A stretch of DNA of 64,000 nt from RYN-230 sp963723595. Its GTDB lineage: Bacteria > Actinomycetota > Actinomycetes > Streptosporangiales > Streptosporangiaceae. The position numbers and the translations under genes are program-made. The notes under the pieces were generated by a model. The model worked only from the letters and a program-made list of their open reading frames with translations, was not told the DNA's origin and made no database searches. Below are positions 19,040-27,835 of the stretch, piece by piece (positions within the stretch are counted from its first letter, which is position 1; every line of letters begins with the position of its first letter). The stretch is from NCBI GenBank assembly GCA_963723595.1, contig CAVRRQ010000002.1:1116001-1180000 (forward strand), given 5' to 3'.

Positions 19040-20321
19040 GTGAGCGAGACGACGACGTCACGGAGACCGCTCCGGGCCGGGCCGCCCGGCTGGGCGTGGC
19101 GTGCGCGCACCGCCGGGGCCGCCGCGGCGGCCGCGCTGCTGGCGGTGGTGCCCCTCGCGGCCCCGCCGGCGCGGGCCGGGGCCAGTCTCCCCGGCAGCAC
19201 CGTGGTGGGCGGCCCGGAACTGGCCGGCCGGGGCATCGTCGTCCACTACCCGGCGCACGGGGCCCGCCGGCTGCCTTCCGTGCCCGCCTCCTCCTACGTG
19301 ATCGCGGACGCGGGGACCGGGCAGGTGCTGGCGGCCAAGGACCCGCACGGGCACTTCCTGCCGGCCAGCACGCTGAAGGTGCTCACCGCGGACGCGCTGA
19401 TGCCGGTGCTGAACTCCCGCGCCACCGTGGTCACGTCGGCCATGGCCGCTTCTGTAACGCCGAACAAGGTGGGGCTGGTCAAGGGCCACGCGTACCCGGT
19501 GTCCGACCTGTTCCAGGCCCTGCTGCTGATCTCCGCGAACGACGCGGCGATCGCCCTCGCCCAGGCCACCGGGTCCTACGCCAGGGGCGTGGCCATGATG
19601 AACGCCGAGGCCCGCCGGCTCCAGGCGGACGACACCGTGGCCGTGCGGCCGAACGGGCTGAACGCCAAGGGCCAGCACACCTCCGCCTACGACCTGGCCC
19701 TGTTCGCCCGGCAGGCCCTGACCATGCCTGAGTTCATGCGGATCGAGGCGACCCGGACCGCCATGTTCCCGCTGCACCGCCGGCACTCGATCGAGCTGTT
19801 CAACCAGAACACGATGCTGGACACCTACCGCGGCGACCTCGGCGGGAAGATCGGCTGGACCACCGCGTCGGAGACCACGTTCATCGCCTGGGCCCGGCGG
19901 GACGGCCACACGCTGATCGTGACCCTGATGCACTGCGTCCCGCTCACCGAGATGACGTACGCCGCCAGGCTGCTCAACTGGGGCTTCGCCATGGACGGGA
20001 AGGTCACCCCGGTCGGGACGCTGGCCCGGCCGCTGCCCGCCCCCGCGGCCACGCCGCCGGCCACGGGGGGCCTGGGCCACAGCCCGGCCGCCCCGGGTGC
20101 TGGCCAGCGAGCTAGTGAGCACGGGGCCAGCGGGCACGTAGCTAGCGAGCACGGAGCCGCCCGGCAGCGGGCCGGCCAGCTGATTCAGCCGGCCGGCTTC
20201 GCGACGATCCCGGTCACGGCCGGGATCGGCGCGCTGCGTGCTCGCGGGGCTGGCAGCCGCGGGCGCCGTCGTGCTCAGGCGCCGGGCGGGGTCGGGCGGA
20301 GGAAGCCCACCCGGTCCATGA
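19040..20321 (+). CDS. dacA: D-alanyl-D-alanine carboxypeptidase (PBP5-like), one frameshift near 3' end
   Basis: Secreted penicillin-binding serine peptidase trimming peptidoglycan stem peptides. An N-terminal signal (hydrophobic residues ~25-46) precedes the SxxK motif in LPASTLKVLTA, the SxN motif in LISANDAAIALA, and GGKIGWTTAS in place of the usual KTG box. A low-complexity ASEHGASGHVASEHG stretch leads to a C-terminal helix that, after removing an extra base near 20235, reads VLAGLAAAGAVVLRRR as a membrane anchor. The restored stop at 20321 overlaps the convergent trpS by 47 bases. The GTG start has no clear ribosome site and follows GACTACT by four bases. Confidence 0.87.
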
Positions 20322-21293
20322 CCATGGCCATGGTTTCCCGGGCCACCGGCCGCGCCCGGTCAGCCCCCTGGGCCAGCAGCCGGTCCAGCTCGCTCTCGTC
20401 GGCGAGCAGCTTCTCGGTCCGCTCCCGGATCGGGGCCAGCGCGCCGGCCACCACCTCGGCCAGGTCCTTCTTGAACGTGCCGTAGCCCGCCCCGGCGTAG
20501 CGGTTCTCCAGCGCCGGGATGTCCGCGCCGGTCAGTGCGGAGTAGATGCGCAGCAGGTTGGTGACGCCGGGCTTGTCGTTCTCGTCGGCGCGGATCTCGC
20601 TGCCCGGGTCGGTGACCGCCCGGGCGATCTTCTTGCGGATCGCGCCCGGCTCATCGAGCACGTCGATGATGCCCGCGGCCGACGAGGATGACTTGCTCAT
20701 CTTCGCGGTCGGCTCCTGCAGGTCGGTGATCTTCGCGACGCCGGACACGATCAGGGCCCGGGGCACCGTGAACGTGGGCCCGTAGCGGTGGTTGAACCGC
20801 GCCGCGAGGTCCCGGCTGAGCTCCAGGTGCTGCCGCTGGTCCTCACCGACCGGCACCTCGTTGGTCTGGTAGAGGAGGATGTCCGCGGCCTGCAGCACCG
20901 GGTAACCGAACAGCCCCAGGCTGGCCTGCTGGGCGCCGCCCTTGGCCGCCTTGTCCTTGAACTGGGTCATCCGGCTGAGCCTCGCCGAAGCCGGTGATGC
21001 AGCCGAGCACCCAGGCCAGCTCCGTGTGCTGCGGCACGTGGCTCTGCACGAACACCACGGCCCGGTCCGGGTCGAGCCCGGCCGCGAACAGCTGCGCGGC
21101 CGCCACCCTGGTCCGCTGGCGCAGCTGGGCCGGGTCCTGCGGCACCGTGATCGCGTGCAGGTCCACCACGCAGTAGAACGCCTCGTGCGTCTCCTGGAGC
21201 GCGACCCACTGGCGGACCGCGCCCGAGGTAGTTACCGAGGTGGAACGAGTCAGCGGTCGGCTGGATGCCGGAAAACGCGCGTGGCCTGGGCAT
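20275..21293 (-). CDS. trpS: Tryptophanyl-tRNA synthetase, two frameshifts
   Basis: Class I synthetase charging tRNA-Trp. Start MPRPRAFSGIQPTADSFHLGNYLG contains the HIGH-equivalent HLGNY; the KMSKS loop reads AKMSKSSSS. Two extra bases (GGG run at 21222-21224; CC at 20980-20981) split it into three frames; corrected, it is 338 residues, normal for the family. The last residues (DRVGFLRPTPPGA) overlap the convergent dacA 3' end. It lies downstream of a dispersed repeat/terminator that separates it from glpD. Confidence 0.92.
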
Positions 21294-21313
21294 GAGGCGA
21301 TTCTAGTCCGGCG

Positions 21314-21396
21314 GGGCGACCCCCCTGGACCCCCCGATCGCCGCTGCGCGCCGAACGCCGGCTCGGCGAGCACCCGCCTGCGGCGGGCCCCGCCTC
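21314..21396. repeat. Dispersed intergenic element with internal hairpin, copy 1 (likely terminator of glpD)
   Basis: Contains a GACCCCCCTGGACCCCCCGA block, then CCGGCTCGGCGAG, then CCCGCC-TGC-GGCGGG, a tight hairpin, then CCCCGCCTC. The same modules in the same order occur at 62064-62136 between tuf and rpsJ. Here it lies between glpD and trpS on the minus strand, a position that suits a terminator. Confidence 0.65.
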
Positions 21397-21476
21397 CCCA
21401 GCGCTCCGGGGCCCCGCGAACAGCCCGCCGGCCCACAGCAGGCGACACGAACGGATCGTTAGGGCCGGGGAATTCC

Positions 21477-23197
21477 TCAGCTGATGACGGGCACGATGTC
21501 CGGGGCGTCCAGCAGCAGCGCGTCGGCGGCCTGGTCGGTGGCCTCCTCCTGGGAGGCCCGCTCGGCCTCGATGGTCGCCTGGTAGTGGCTGATCTCGTTG
21601 GCCACCTGGCGGTCGTCCCAGCGCAGCGGCTTGGCCAGCAGCTCGGCCGCCTCGGCCGCCGCGGACAGGCCGCGGTCCCAGGTCTCGATCGAGATGTGCG
21701 TCCGCCGGGCCAGCACGTCATCGAGGTGCCGGGCGCCCTCGTGCGAGGCGGCGTAGCTCACCTCGGCGCGCAGGTAGTCCTCGGCGCCGGTGAGGGGCCG
21801 GCCCAGGTCCGGCTCGGCCGCGATCATGTCGAGGATCTCGGTGGCCAGCGCCCCGTACCGGCCCAGCAGGTGCTCGATCCGGGCCACGTGCAGGCCCGAC
21901 GACCGGGCCAGCCGGTGCCGCGCGTTCCACAGCGGCAGGTAGCCGTCCGCCCCGGCCAGCGGCACCTCGTCCGTGCAGGACGGCGGGACCCGCCAGTCGA
22001 GCCCGTGCGCGACCGCGTCCACCGCGTCCCGGGCCATCAGCCGGTAGGTGGTGTACTTGCCGCCCGCGATCATCACCAGCCCGGGCACCGGGTGCGCGAC
22101 CACATGCTCGCGGGACAGCCGCGACGTGGAGTCGGACTCCCCGGCCAGCAGGGGACGCAGCCCGGCGTAGACACCCGCCACGTCCTCCCGGGTCAGCGGG
22201 ACGGCGAGGACCCGGTTGACCTGGGCCAGCACGTAGTCGATGTCGGCGCGGCTGGCCGCCGGGTGGGCCTTGTCCAGGGTCCAGTCGGTGTCCGTGGTGC
22301 CGACGATCCAGTGCCGTCCCCACGGGATGATGAACAGCACGCTGGTCGGGCGTGCGCATGATGATGCCGGTGCGCGACTGGATGCGGTCCCGCGGCACGA
22401 CCAGGTGCACGCCCTTGGAGGCCCGGATGTTGATCACCCCGCGGCCGCCCACCATGGCCTGCACCTCGTCGGTCCACACCCCGGTCGCGTTGACCACCTG
22501 CTGGGCCCGGATCTCCAGCGGCTGCCCGGTCTCCAGGTCCACCGCGCGCACGCCGGTGACCCGCTCCCCCTCGCGGAGGAACCCGGTGACCTGGGTCCGC
22601 GAGGCGATCTGGGCCCCGTAACCGGCCGCCGTGCGGATCAGGCTGACCACGAACCGGGCGTCGTCCACCTGGGCGTCCCAGTACTGCAGCGCCCCGGTCA
22701 GCACGGACCGTTTCAGGGCGGGCGCGAGCCGCAGCGCGCCCCGCTTGGTGAGCTGCCGGTGGCCGGGCAGCCCGCGCGGCTGGCCGAGCGAGAACCCGAG
22801 CGCGTCGTAGGCGTTCAGCCCGGCGCCGACGTACGCGCGCTCCCACACGTGGTGGGTGAGCGGGAACAGGAACGGCACCGGGCGGACCAGGTGCGGGGCG
22901 ATCCGCTGGAGCAGCAGCCCGCGCTCGGTCAGCGCCTCCCGGACCAGGCTCACGTTCAGCTGCTCCAGGTAGCGCAGCCCGCCGTGGATCAGCTTGCTGG
23001 ACCGCGAGGAGGTACCGGAGGCGAAGTCACGCGCCTCGACCAGGCCGACCGACAGGCCGCGGGTGACCGCGTCGAGCGCCACCCCCGCGCCGACCACGCC
23101 CCCGCCGACCACGAGCACCTGCAGTTCGTCCCGGGTGAGCGCGGCGAGCGCCGCGGCCCGTCCGTCCGGGTCCAGCCGTGCCGTCTCGTCCGGCCAT
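21477..23197 (-). CDS. glpD: Glycerol-3-phosphate dehydrogenase (FAD-dependent), two frameshifts
   Basis: Membrane-associated flavoenzyme oxidising glycerol-3-phosphate to dihydroxyacetone phosphate. FAD site VLVVGGGVVGAGVALDAVTRG, then EARDFASGTSSRSSKLIHGGLRYLEQ and, after the break, IIPWGRHWIVGTTDTDW and MIAGGKYTTYRLMA. An extra base just after the start codon (~23191-23195) and one in the GGG run at 22348-22350 break the frame. Corrected length is 572 residues. The ATG at 23197 lies two bases after the guaB3 stop (TGACGATG), so translation is coupled. The protein ends with an alpha-helical cap domain. Confidence 0.9.
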
Positions 23198-23199
23198 CG

Positions 23200-24327
23200 T
23201 CACCGTCGCGGCGGCGCGTTCGGGGTCACGGCCACCTCGACCCGCTGGAACTCCTTGAGGTCGGAGTACCCGGAGGTGGCCATCGTCCGGCGGAGCGCGC
23301 CGATGAGGTTCAGCGAGCCGTCGGGGACGTCGGAGGGGCCGTGCAGGATCTGCTCCAGGGTGCCGACCGTGCCCACCTCGACCCGGGCGCCGCGGGGCAG
23401 CTCGGGGTGGTGCGACTCGCTCCCCCAGTGGCAGCCGCGGCCCGGGGCCTCGGCCGCCCGGGCGAACGGGGAGCCGACCATGACCGCGTCCGAGCCGCAG
23501 GCCAGCGCCTTGGCGATGTCACCGCTGCGGGTCATCCCGCCGTCCGCGATCACGTGCACGTAGCGGCCGCCGGATTCGTCCAGGTATTCGCGGCGCGCGG
23601 CGGCCACGTCAGCGATCGCGGTGGCCATCGGCACGGTCACGCCCAGCACCGCGGCCGTGGTGTGCCCCGACCCGCCGCCGAAGCCGACCAGCACCCCGGC
23701 CGCGCCGGTCCGCATCAGGTGCAGCGCGGCGGTGTAGGTGGCGCAGCCGCCCACGATCACGGGCACGTCGAGCTCGTAGATGAACTGCTTCAGGTTGAGC
23801 GGCTCCGCCTGCCCGGACACGTGCTCGGCGGACACCGTGGTGCCGCGGATCACGAAGATGTCCACGCCCGCGTCGACGACGGTCTTGTAGTAGCGCACGG
23901 TCCGCTGCGGCGACAGCCGCGCCGCGGTGGTCACGCCCGCCGAGCGGATCTCCTCGATCCGCTGGCCGATCAGCTCTTCCTTGATCGGCTCGGCGTAGAT
24001 CTCCTGGAGCCGCCGGGTGGCGGCCTCCTGCCCGAGCTCCGCGATCTCGGCCAGGATCGGCTCCGGGTCCGCGAACCGGGTCCACAGCCCTTCCAGGTCG
24101 AGCACGGCCAGGCCGCCGAGGCCGCCGAGCCTGGCGGCGAAGGACGGCGACACCACGCTGTCCATCGGGGAGGCGACCAGCGGCATCTCGAACCGGTAGG
24201 CGTCGATCTGCCAGGCGACCGAGACCTCTTCGGGGTCCCTGGTCCGCCGGGAGGGGACGATGCCGATCTCGTCGAGCGGGTAGGCGCGGCGGCCGGTCTT
24301 ACCCCGGCCGATCTCCACGGTGGTCAT
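23200..24327 (-). CDS. guaB3: GuaB3 family IMP dehydrogenase-related protein
   Basis: A 375-residue TIM-barrel protein of the IMP dehydrogenase/GMP reductase superfamily lacking the CBS domains. Visible: FEMPLVASPMDSVVSPSFAARL, VPVIVGGCATYTAALHLMRTGAAGVLVGFGGGSGHTT, VHVIADGGMTRSGDIAKALACGSDAVMVGSPFA. The usual catalytic Cys loop of GuaB is replaced, as in the actinobacterial GuaB3 group whose role is not settled. It is intact and follows guaB2 with a 34-base gap, as in Mycobacterium. Confidence 0.92.
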   Translation of the reverse strand: MTTVEIGRGKTGRRAYPLDEIGIVPSRRTRDPEEVSVAWQIDAYRFEMPLVASPMDSVVSPSFAARLGGLGGLAVLDLEGLWTRFADPEPILAEIAELGQEAATRRLQEIYAEPIKEELIGQRIEEIRSAGVTTAARLSPQRTVRYYKTVVDAGVDIFVIRGTTVSAEHVSGQAEPLNLKQFIYELDVPVIVGGCATYTAALHLMRTGAAGVLVGFGGGSGHTTAAVLGVTVPMATAIADVAAARREYLDESGGRYVHVIADGGMTRSGDIAKALACGSDAVMVGSPFARAAEAPGRGCHWGSESHHPELPRGARVEVGTVGTLEQILHGPSDVPDGSLNLIGALRRTMATSGYSDLKEFQRVEVAVTPNAPPRR

Positions 24328-24361
24328 GGCTCAGTTCCGCCTAATCTCAGTACCGCCTGGG

Positions 24362-25854
24362 TCAGGCCCGTCCGCGCCGGGCGTAGTTGGGCGCTTCCGC
24401 GGTCATCTCGATGTCGTGCGGATGGCTTTCCGCCAGCCCCGCCGCGGTGATCTGGGTGAACCGGGCCTCCTGGAGCTCGGCCACGGTCCGCGCCCCGCAG
24501 TACCCCATGGCCGCCCGCAGGCCGCCGACCAGCTGGTCCGCCACCGCGGCCAGCGGCCCCGGTAGGGCACCTGGCCCTCGATGCCTTCGGGGACCAGCTT
24601 GTCCTCGCGCAGCACGTCGTCCTGGAAGTAGCGGTCCTTGGAGTAGGAGCGGCCGCGCTCGGCGTTGCGCATCGCGCCGAGCGAGCCCATGCCCCGGTAG
24701 AGCTTGTACTGCTTGCCGTGGATGAAGACCATCTCGCCGGGCCCTTCCTCGCACCCGGCCAGCAGGCTGCCCAGCATCACGGTGTCCGCGCCGGCCGCGA
24801 TGGCCTTGGCGATGTCGCCGGAGTGCTGCAGGCCGCCGTCGCCGATCAGCGGCACACCCGCGGCCCGGGTGGCCTGGGAGGCCTCGTAGATCGCGGTGAC
24901 CTGGGGCACGCCGACGCCGGCCACGACCCGGGTGGTGCAGATCGAGCCGGGCCCGACGCCGACCTTGACCCCGTCCACCCCCGCGTCGATCAGCGCCTGG
25001 GCCCCGGCCCGGGTGGCGATGTTCCCGCCGATCACGTCGACCCGCAGGTTGGCCTTGACCTGCTTGACCATGTCCAGGACGGCCTGCGAATGGCCGTGCG
25101 CCGTGTCCACCACCAGGAAGTCGGCGCCCGCCTCGACCAGGGCCTGGGCGCGTCCCTTGCTGTCCTCACCCACCCCCACGGCCGCGCCGACCACCAGCCG
25201 CCCCTCGGCGTCCTTGGTGGCGCTGGGGAACTTCTCGCTCTTGGTGAAGTCCTTGACGGTGATCAGGCCGCGCAGCCGGCCCGCGTCGTCGATCAGCGGC
25301 AGCTTCTCGACCTTGTGCTGGCGCAGCAGCGCGAACGCGTCGTCCCTGGACACCCCGACCGGCGCGGTGATCAGCGGCGTGGTCGTCATGACGTCCGCGA
25401 CCCGGCGGCTGTGGTCGGTCACGAAGCGGATGTCACGGTTGGTGACGATGCCGACCAGGACCCCGTCCGGGCTGGTCACCGGGACCCCGGAGATCCGGTA
25501 CCGGGCACACAACCGCTCGACGTCGGCCACGGTGGCGTCCGGCCCGCAGGTCACCGGGTTGGTGATCATGCCAGCCTCGGACCGCTTCACCGTGTCCACC
25601 TGCTGGGCCTGGTCCTCGACGGAGAGGTTCCGGTGCAGCACACCGGCCCCGCCGATGCGCGCCATGGCGATGGCCATCCGGGCCTCGGTCACGGTATCCA
25701 TGGCGGAGGAGACCAGCGGCACGTTCAGCGTGATCTGGCGGGTGAGCCGGGCCGTCGTGTCCGCCTCACCGGGCATCACTTCGGAGTGCGCGGGCAGCAG
25801 CAGGACGTCGTCGAAGGTCAGGGCCGGAGGGGCGAACTTGCCGACGTCGCTCAT
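24362..25854 (-). CDS. guaB: IMP dehydrogenase, one frameshift
   Basis: NAD-dependent oxidation of IMP to XMP, the committed GTP-synthesis step. Starts with FAPPALTFDDVLLLPAHSEV and LVSSAMDTVTEARMAIAMA, has two CBS domains (residues ~105-225), then DTAHGHSQAVLDMVKQVK, the catalytic loop VGVGPGSICTTRVV, GDGGLQHSGDIAKAIAAGAD and the flap EGIEGQVPYRG. One base is missing at about 24555 (GGCCCC should be one longer), shifting the last 65 codons. Corrected length is 497. The ATG overlaps the preceding anti-sigma-like stop as ATGA. Confidence 0.94.
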
Positions 25855-26461
25855 GACACCTTCCGGAAGGGTGGCTGCGGGACAGGGTCCAGTCTAGAGG
25901 GGTCCTGCCGCCGGGATGGCCAGCGCGCACGTCCGGGGGCGCTGGTCAGCGCATCCGGCGCGGCCGGGCGGGCCGCTGCCCGCCACCGGCCGCCGCGGGC
26001 CGGGCCCCGGGCCGGGCCGCGGGCGGGGCCCCGGGCCAGCCGGGCCAGCATGCTGGTGGCGAGCAGGCTGGTCATGCTGGCCAGGCCGGCCACCACCCCG
26101 CCCGCGACCGCCGCCCGCAGCCACGCGGCCGCGCCGCGGGACGGCGGCGGCCTGCCAGGCCCCGGCGCGCTGATCAGCCGCGCGGCCGGGCCACCCGGCC
26201 CGGGCGATCGCCCGGCCCAGCGAGCGGGCCAGGCGTGTCCACGTCCGCGATCAGCGCGACCAGCAGCACCAGCGCCGGGTCATGCGTCAGGTCCGGCCCG
26301 GCGGCGCCCCGCGCCGCGAGCACGTTGATAGCTTCCTCGGACCGCCGGATCTCACCGAGATCGACGGCCTGGCCCCCGGTACCGCCCGCTGCCGCCCGCC
26401 TGCGTGTGAACTCCAGGCCGGGTGTCACACCGGGCGCTCCAGGTCCGCGCCCCGTGATCAC
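25851..26461 (-). CDS. Anti-sigma-factor-like membrane protein (RsdA-like position), frameshifted
   Basis: Starts at a GTG that overlaps the sigma-factor stop (GTGA). The N-terminal part has RSEEAINVLAARGAAGPDLTHDPALVLLVALIADVDT, similar in style to the sigma-binding region of anti-SigD proteins. Two extra bases (about 26229 and 26100-26140) are needed to continue through LARSLGRAIARAGW into a single transmembrane helix, VVAGLASMTSLLATSMLARL. An Arg/Pro/Ala-rich tail runs to a stop overlapping guaB. The tail crosses what could be the guaB promoter, so the 3' end is uncertain. Role as antagonist of the adjacent sigma factor is inferred from position. Confidence 0.6.
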
Positions 26462-27063
26462 GCAATCGACTCCTCGACCGCAAGCGCCCGGAGCCGGGCC
26501 AGTGCCCGGTGCTGGGCTACCCTGTACCGCCCCTGCTGACATACCGAGTACGTTACCCGTTTCCTCGGCGGACAGACCGGTCACCACACGTAGTATCAGC
26601 AGCTCACGTAGGTGATGAGGCAGCTGAGCGAGCAGCGCCCGGGTACGTTCCGCCTCAATGTAGGCCACCACGGTCTCTTCCGGGCCGGGCCGCTCGTCCG
26701 GCCCGTCGGGCAGGTCCTCGAACGGCACCGCGAGCCGGGACGCGGTGCGGACCGCGTCGGCCACCTTGTGCGAGGCGATGCCGAACACGAACGACGCGAA
26801 CGGCCTGCCCATGTCCCGGTACCGCGGCAGCGCGGCCAGCACGGCCAGGCAGACCTCCTGGGCGACGTCGTCGGCCACGTAGTAGTGACCGGTGATCCGG
26901 CCGAGCCGGGCCCGGCAGTAGCGGACCACCATGGGGCGGATCCGCTCCAGCAGGGCGTCGATGGCCCCGGGGTGGCCGCGGACCGCCAGATGCGCCAGGT
27001 CCCCGAAGCCGCCCGGCTCGTTGTCGGCCCAGCCTGCGCCGGGATCCCGGGGGTCGTGGTCAT
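26458..27063 (-). CDS. shbA: Sigma-70 family ECF-like sigma factor (ShbA/SigD type), two indels
   Basis: Region 2 is clear: RYCRARLGRITGHYYVADDVAQEVCLAVLAALPRYRDMGRPFASFVFGIASHKVADA. Region 4 is also clear: LRELLILRVVTGLSAEETGNVLGMSAGAVRVAQHRALARLRAL. This matches the Streptomyces ShbA / Mycobacterium SigD group; ShbA drives transcription of the principal sigma gene in Streptomyces. A missing base at about 27035-27042 (after MTTTPGIPAQA) and an extra base at 26523 break the frame; corrected length is 201. It heads the shbA-(anti-sigma)-guaB unit and lies behind two inverted repeats at 27320-27418. Confidence 0.87.
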
Positions 27064-27319
27064 AGCCTCGCGGTCAGGGCCCGCGTGGCCGGAGGCCCCG
27101 CGCCCGGCAGCCGCCGCGCTCGGGAGGGCCGTAGGTGTCCGCGCCCGTGCGTTCGCTGGCCGGGGACTGCCGTGCTCGTGGGTAGCGTGCTCGCGGGCCC
27201 CCGCCCCCTCGGTCACCGCGGTGCCGGCCGGGAGCCCAGCTCCCTGCCCGTCAGCCACGGCCCGGATGATGCATCCCTCGCTCACGAATGCATGATGCCC
27301 AGGAAAACGCGGGTGCCCT

Positions 27320-27353
27320 CATCAATGTGGGCAACAGAAAGGTCACATTGATG
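27320..27353. promoter_or_regulatory. Inverted repeat upstream of sigma gene, 10-bp arms
   Basis: CATCAATGTG (27320-27329) and CACATTGATG (27344-27353) are perfect reverse complements separated by 14 bases, in a locally AT-rich stretch about 260-290 bases before the sigma gene start. A regulator-binding site is the likeliest use; a structured leader is the alternative. Confidence 0.5.
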
Positions 27354-27380
27354 TATCGCGCGATCACGTTCCGAACATGA

Positions 27381-27418
27381 AATTACACTCAGTAGTCAAT
27401 TGACTACTAAGTGTAATT
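27381..27418. promoter_or_regulatory. 38-bp near-perfect palindrome containing AGTAGTC-AATT-GACTACT
   Basis: Thirty-six of 38 positions are symmetric about the centre of AATT; the only mismatch pair is at positions 10 and 29. The core AGTAGTC-N4-GACTACT matches the site at 1555-1571. The outer arms AATTACACT and AGTGTAATT extend the dyad. It lies 318 bases upstream of the sigma gene and about 420 bases past the groEL stop, so control of the sigma operon is the simplest reading. Confidence 0.6.
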
Positions 27419-27572
27419 GAATTTCTTCGCGGTGTCCCTTTCGCGCCTTAGATATCGAAGCACCAGGACAATGGGCACGTAAACCCGGTAAAAGCCGTCT
27501 AGCCGCCTCCGACCTCGCCCCGGCGAGCATGCCCCCGCGACCTCAGGCCCGTTGACTTCACTCTGCCCGAGG

Positions 27573-27616
27573 CCCCAACCCCAACCCCGACCCAACCCAC
27601 AACCCACAACCCACAG
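27573..27616. repeat. Short C-rich simple repeat (CAACCC-like)
   Basis: A run of CCAACCC and CCCACAA units in tandem. It looks like slippage-generated simple sequence; no function is apparent. Confidence 0.6.
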
Positions 27617-27761
27617 CCCCGGGAACCTATCCGGCCGCGCGCGCCAGTGGGCGGGAGGGGCCAGTGTGACTGAGGTGCATAGGACGGCGGCGGCGGCCAC
27701 GGCCACCGGGCGGATGGGCGGTGGGTGGCACGGCCTGCCCGTCGACCGCGGTCGTCCCGGC

Positions 27762-27810
27762 ACACCGCAGGCCCCCACCCGGCATGGAGCCGGGTGGGGG
27801 CCTGCGGTGT
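27762..27810 (-). terminator. groEL terminator: perfect 22-bp stem with 5-base loop
   Basis: Arms 27762-27783 and 27789-27810 are exact reverse complements around ATGGA. The hairpin begins 26 bases past the groEL stop, and on the groEL strand an AAAAA stretch rather than a T-run lies between the stop and the stem. Its position and strength argue for a terminator or RNA 3'-end protector. Confidence 0.8.
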
Positions 27811-27835
27811 TCGTTGCGGATTTTTGTTCTCGGGT

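Larger units (their letters stand above)
27064..27835. other. 772-bp non-coding region between sigma gene and groEL
   Basis: No convincing gene on either strand. It holds, from the sigma gene outward, two inverted repeats in an AT-rich island (27320-27418), a C-rich simple repeat (27573-27616) and the groEL terminator hairpin (27762-27810). Several actinobacteria carry a WhiB-family gene at this place; none is visible here. Confidence 0.6.
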
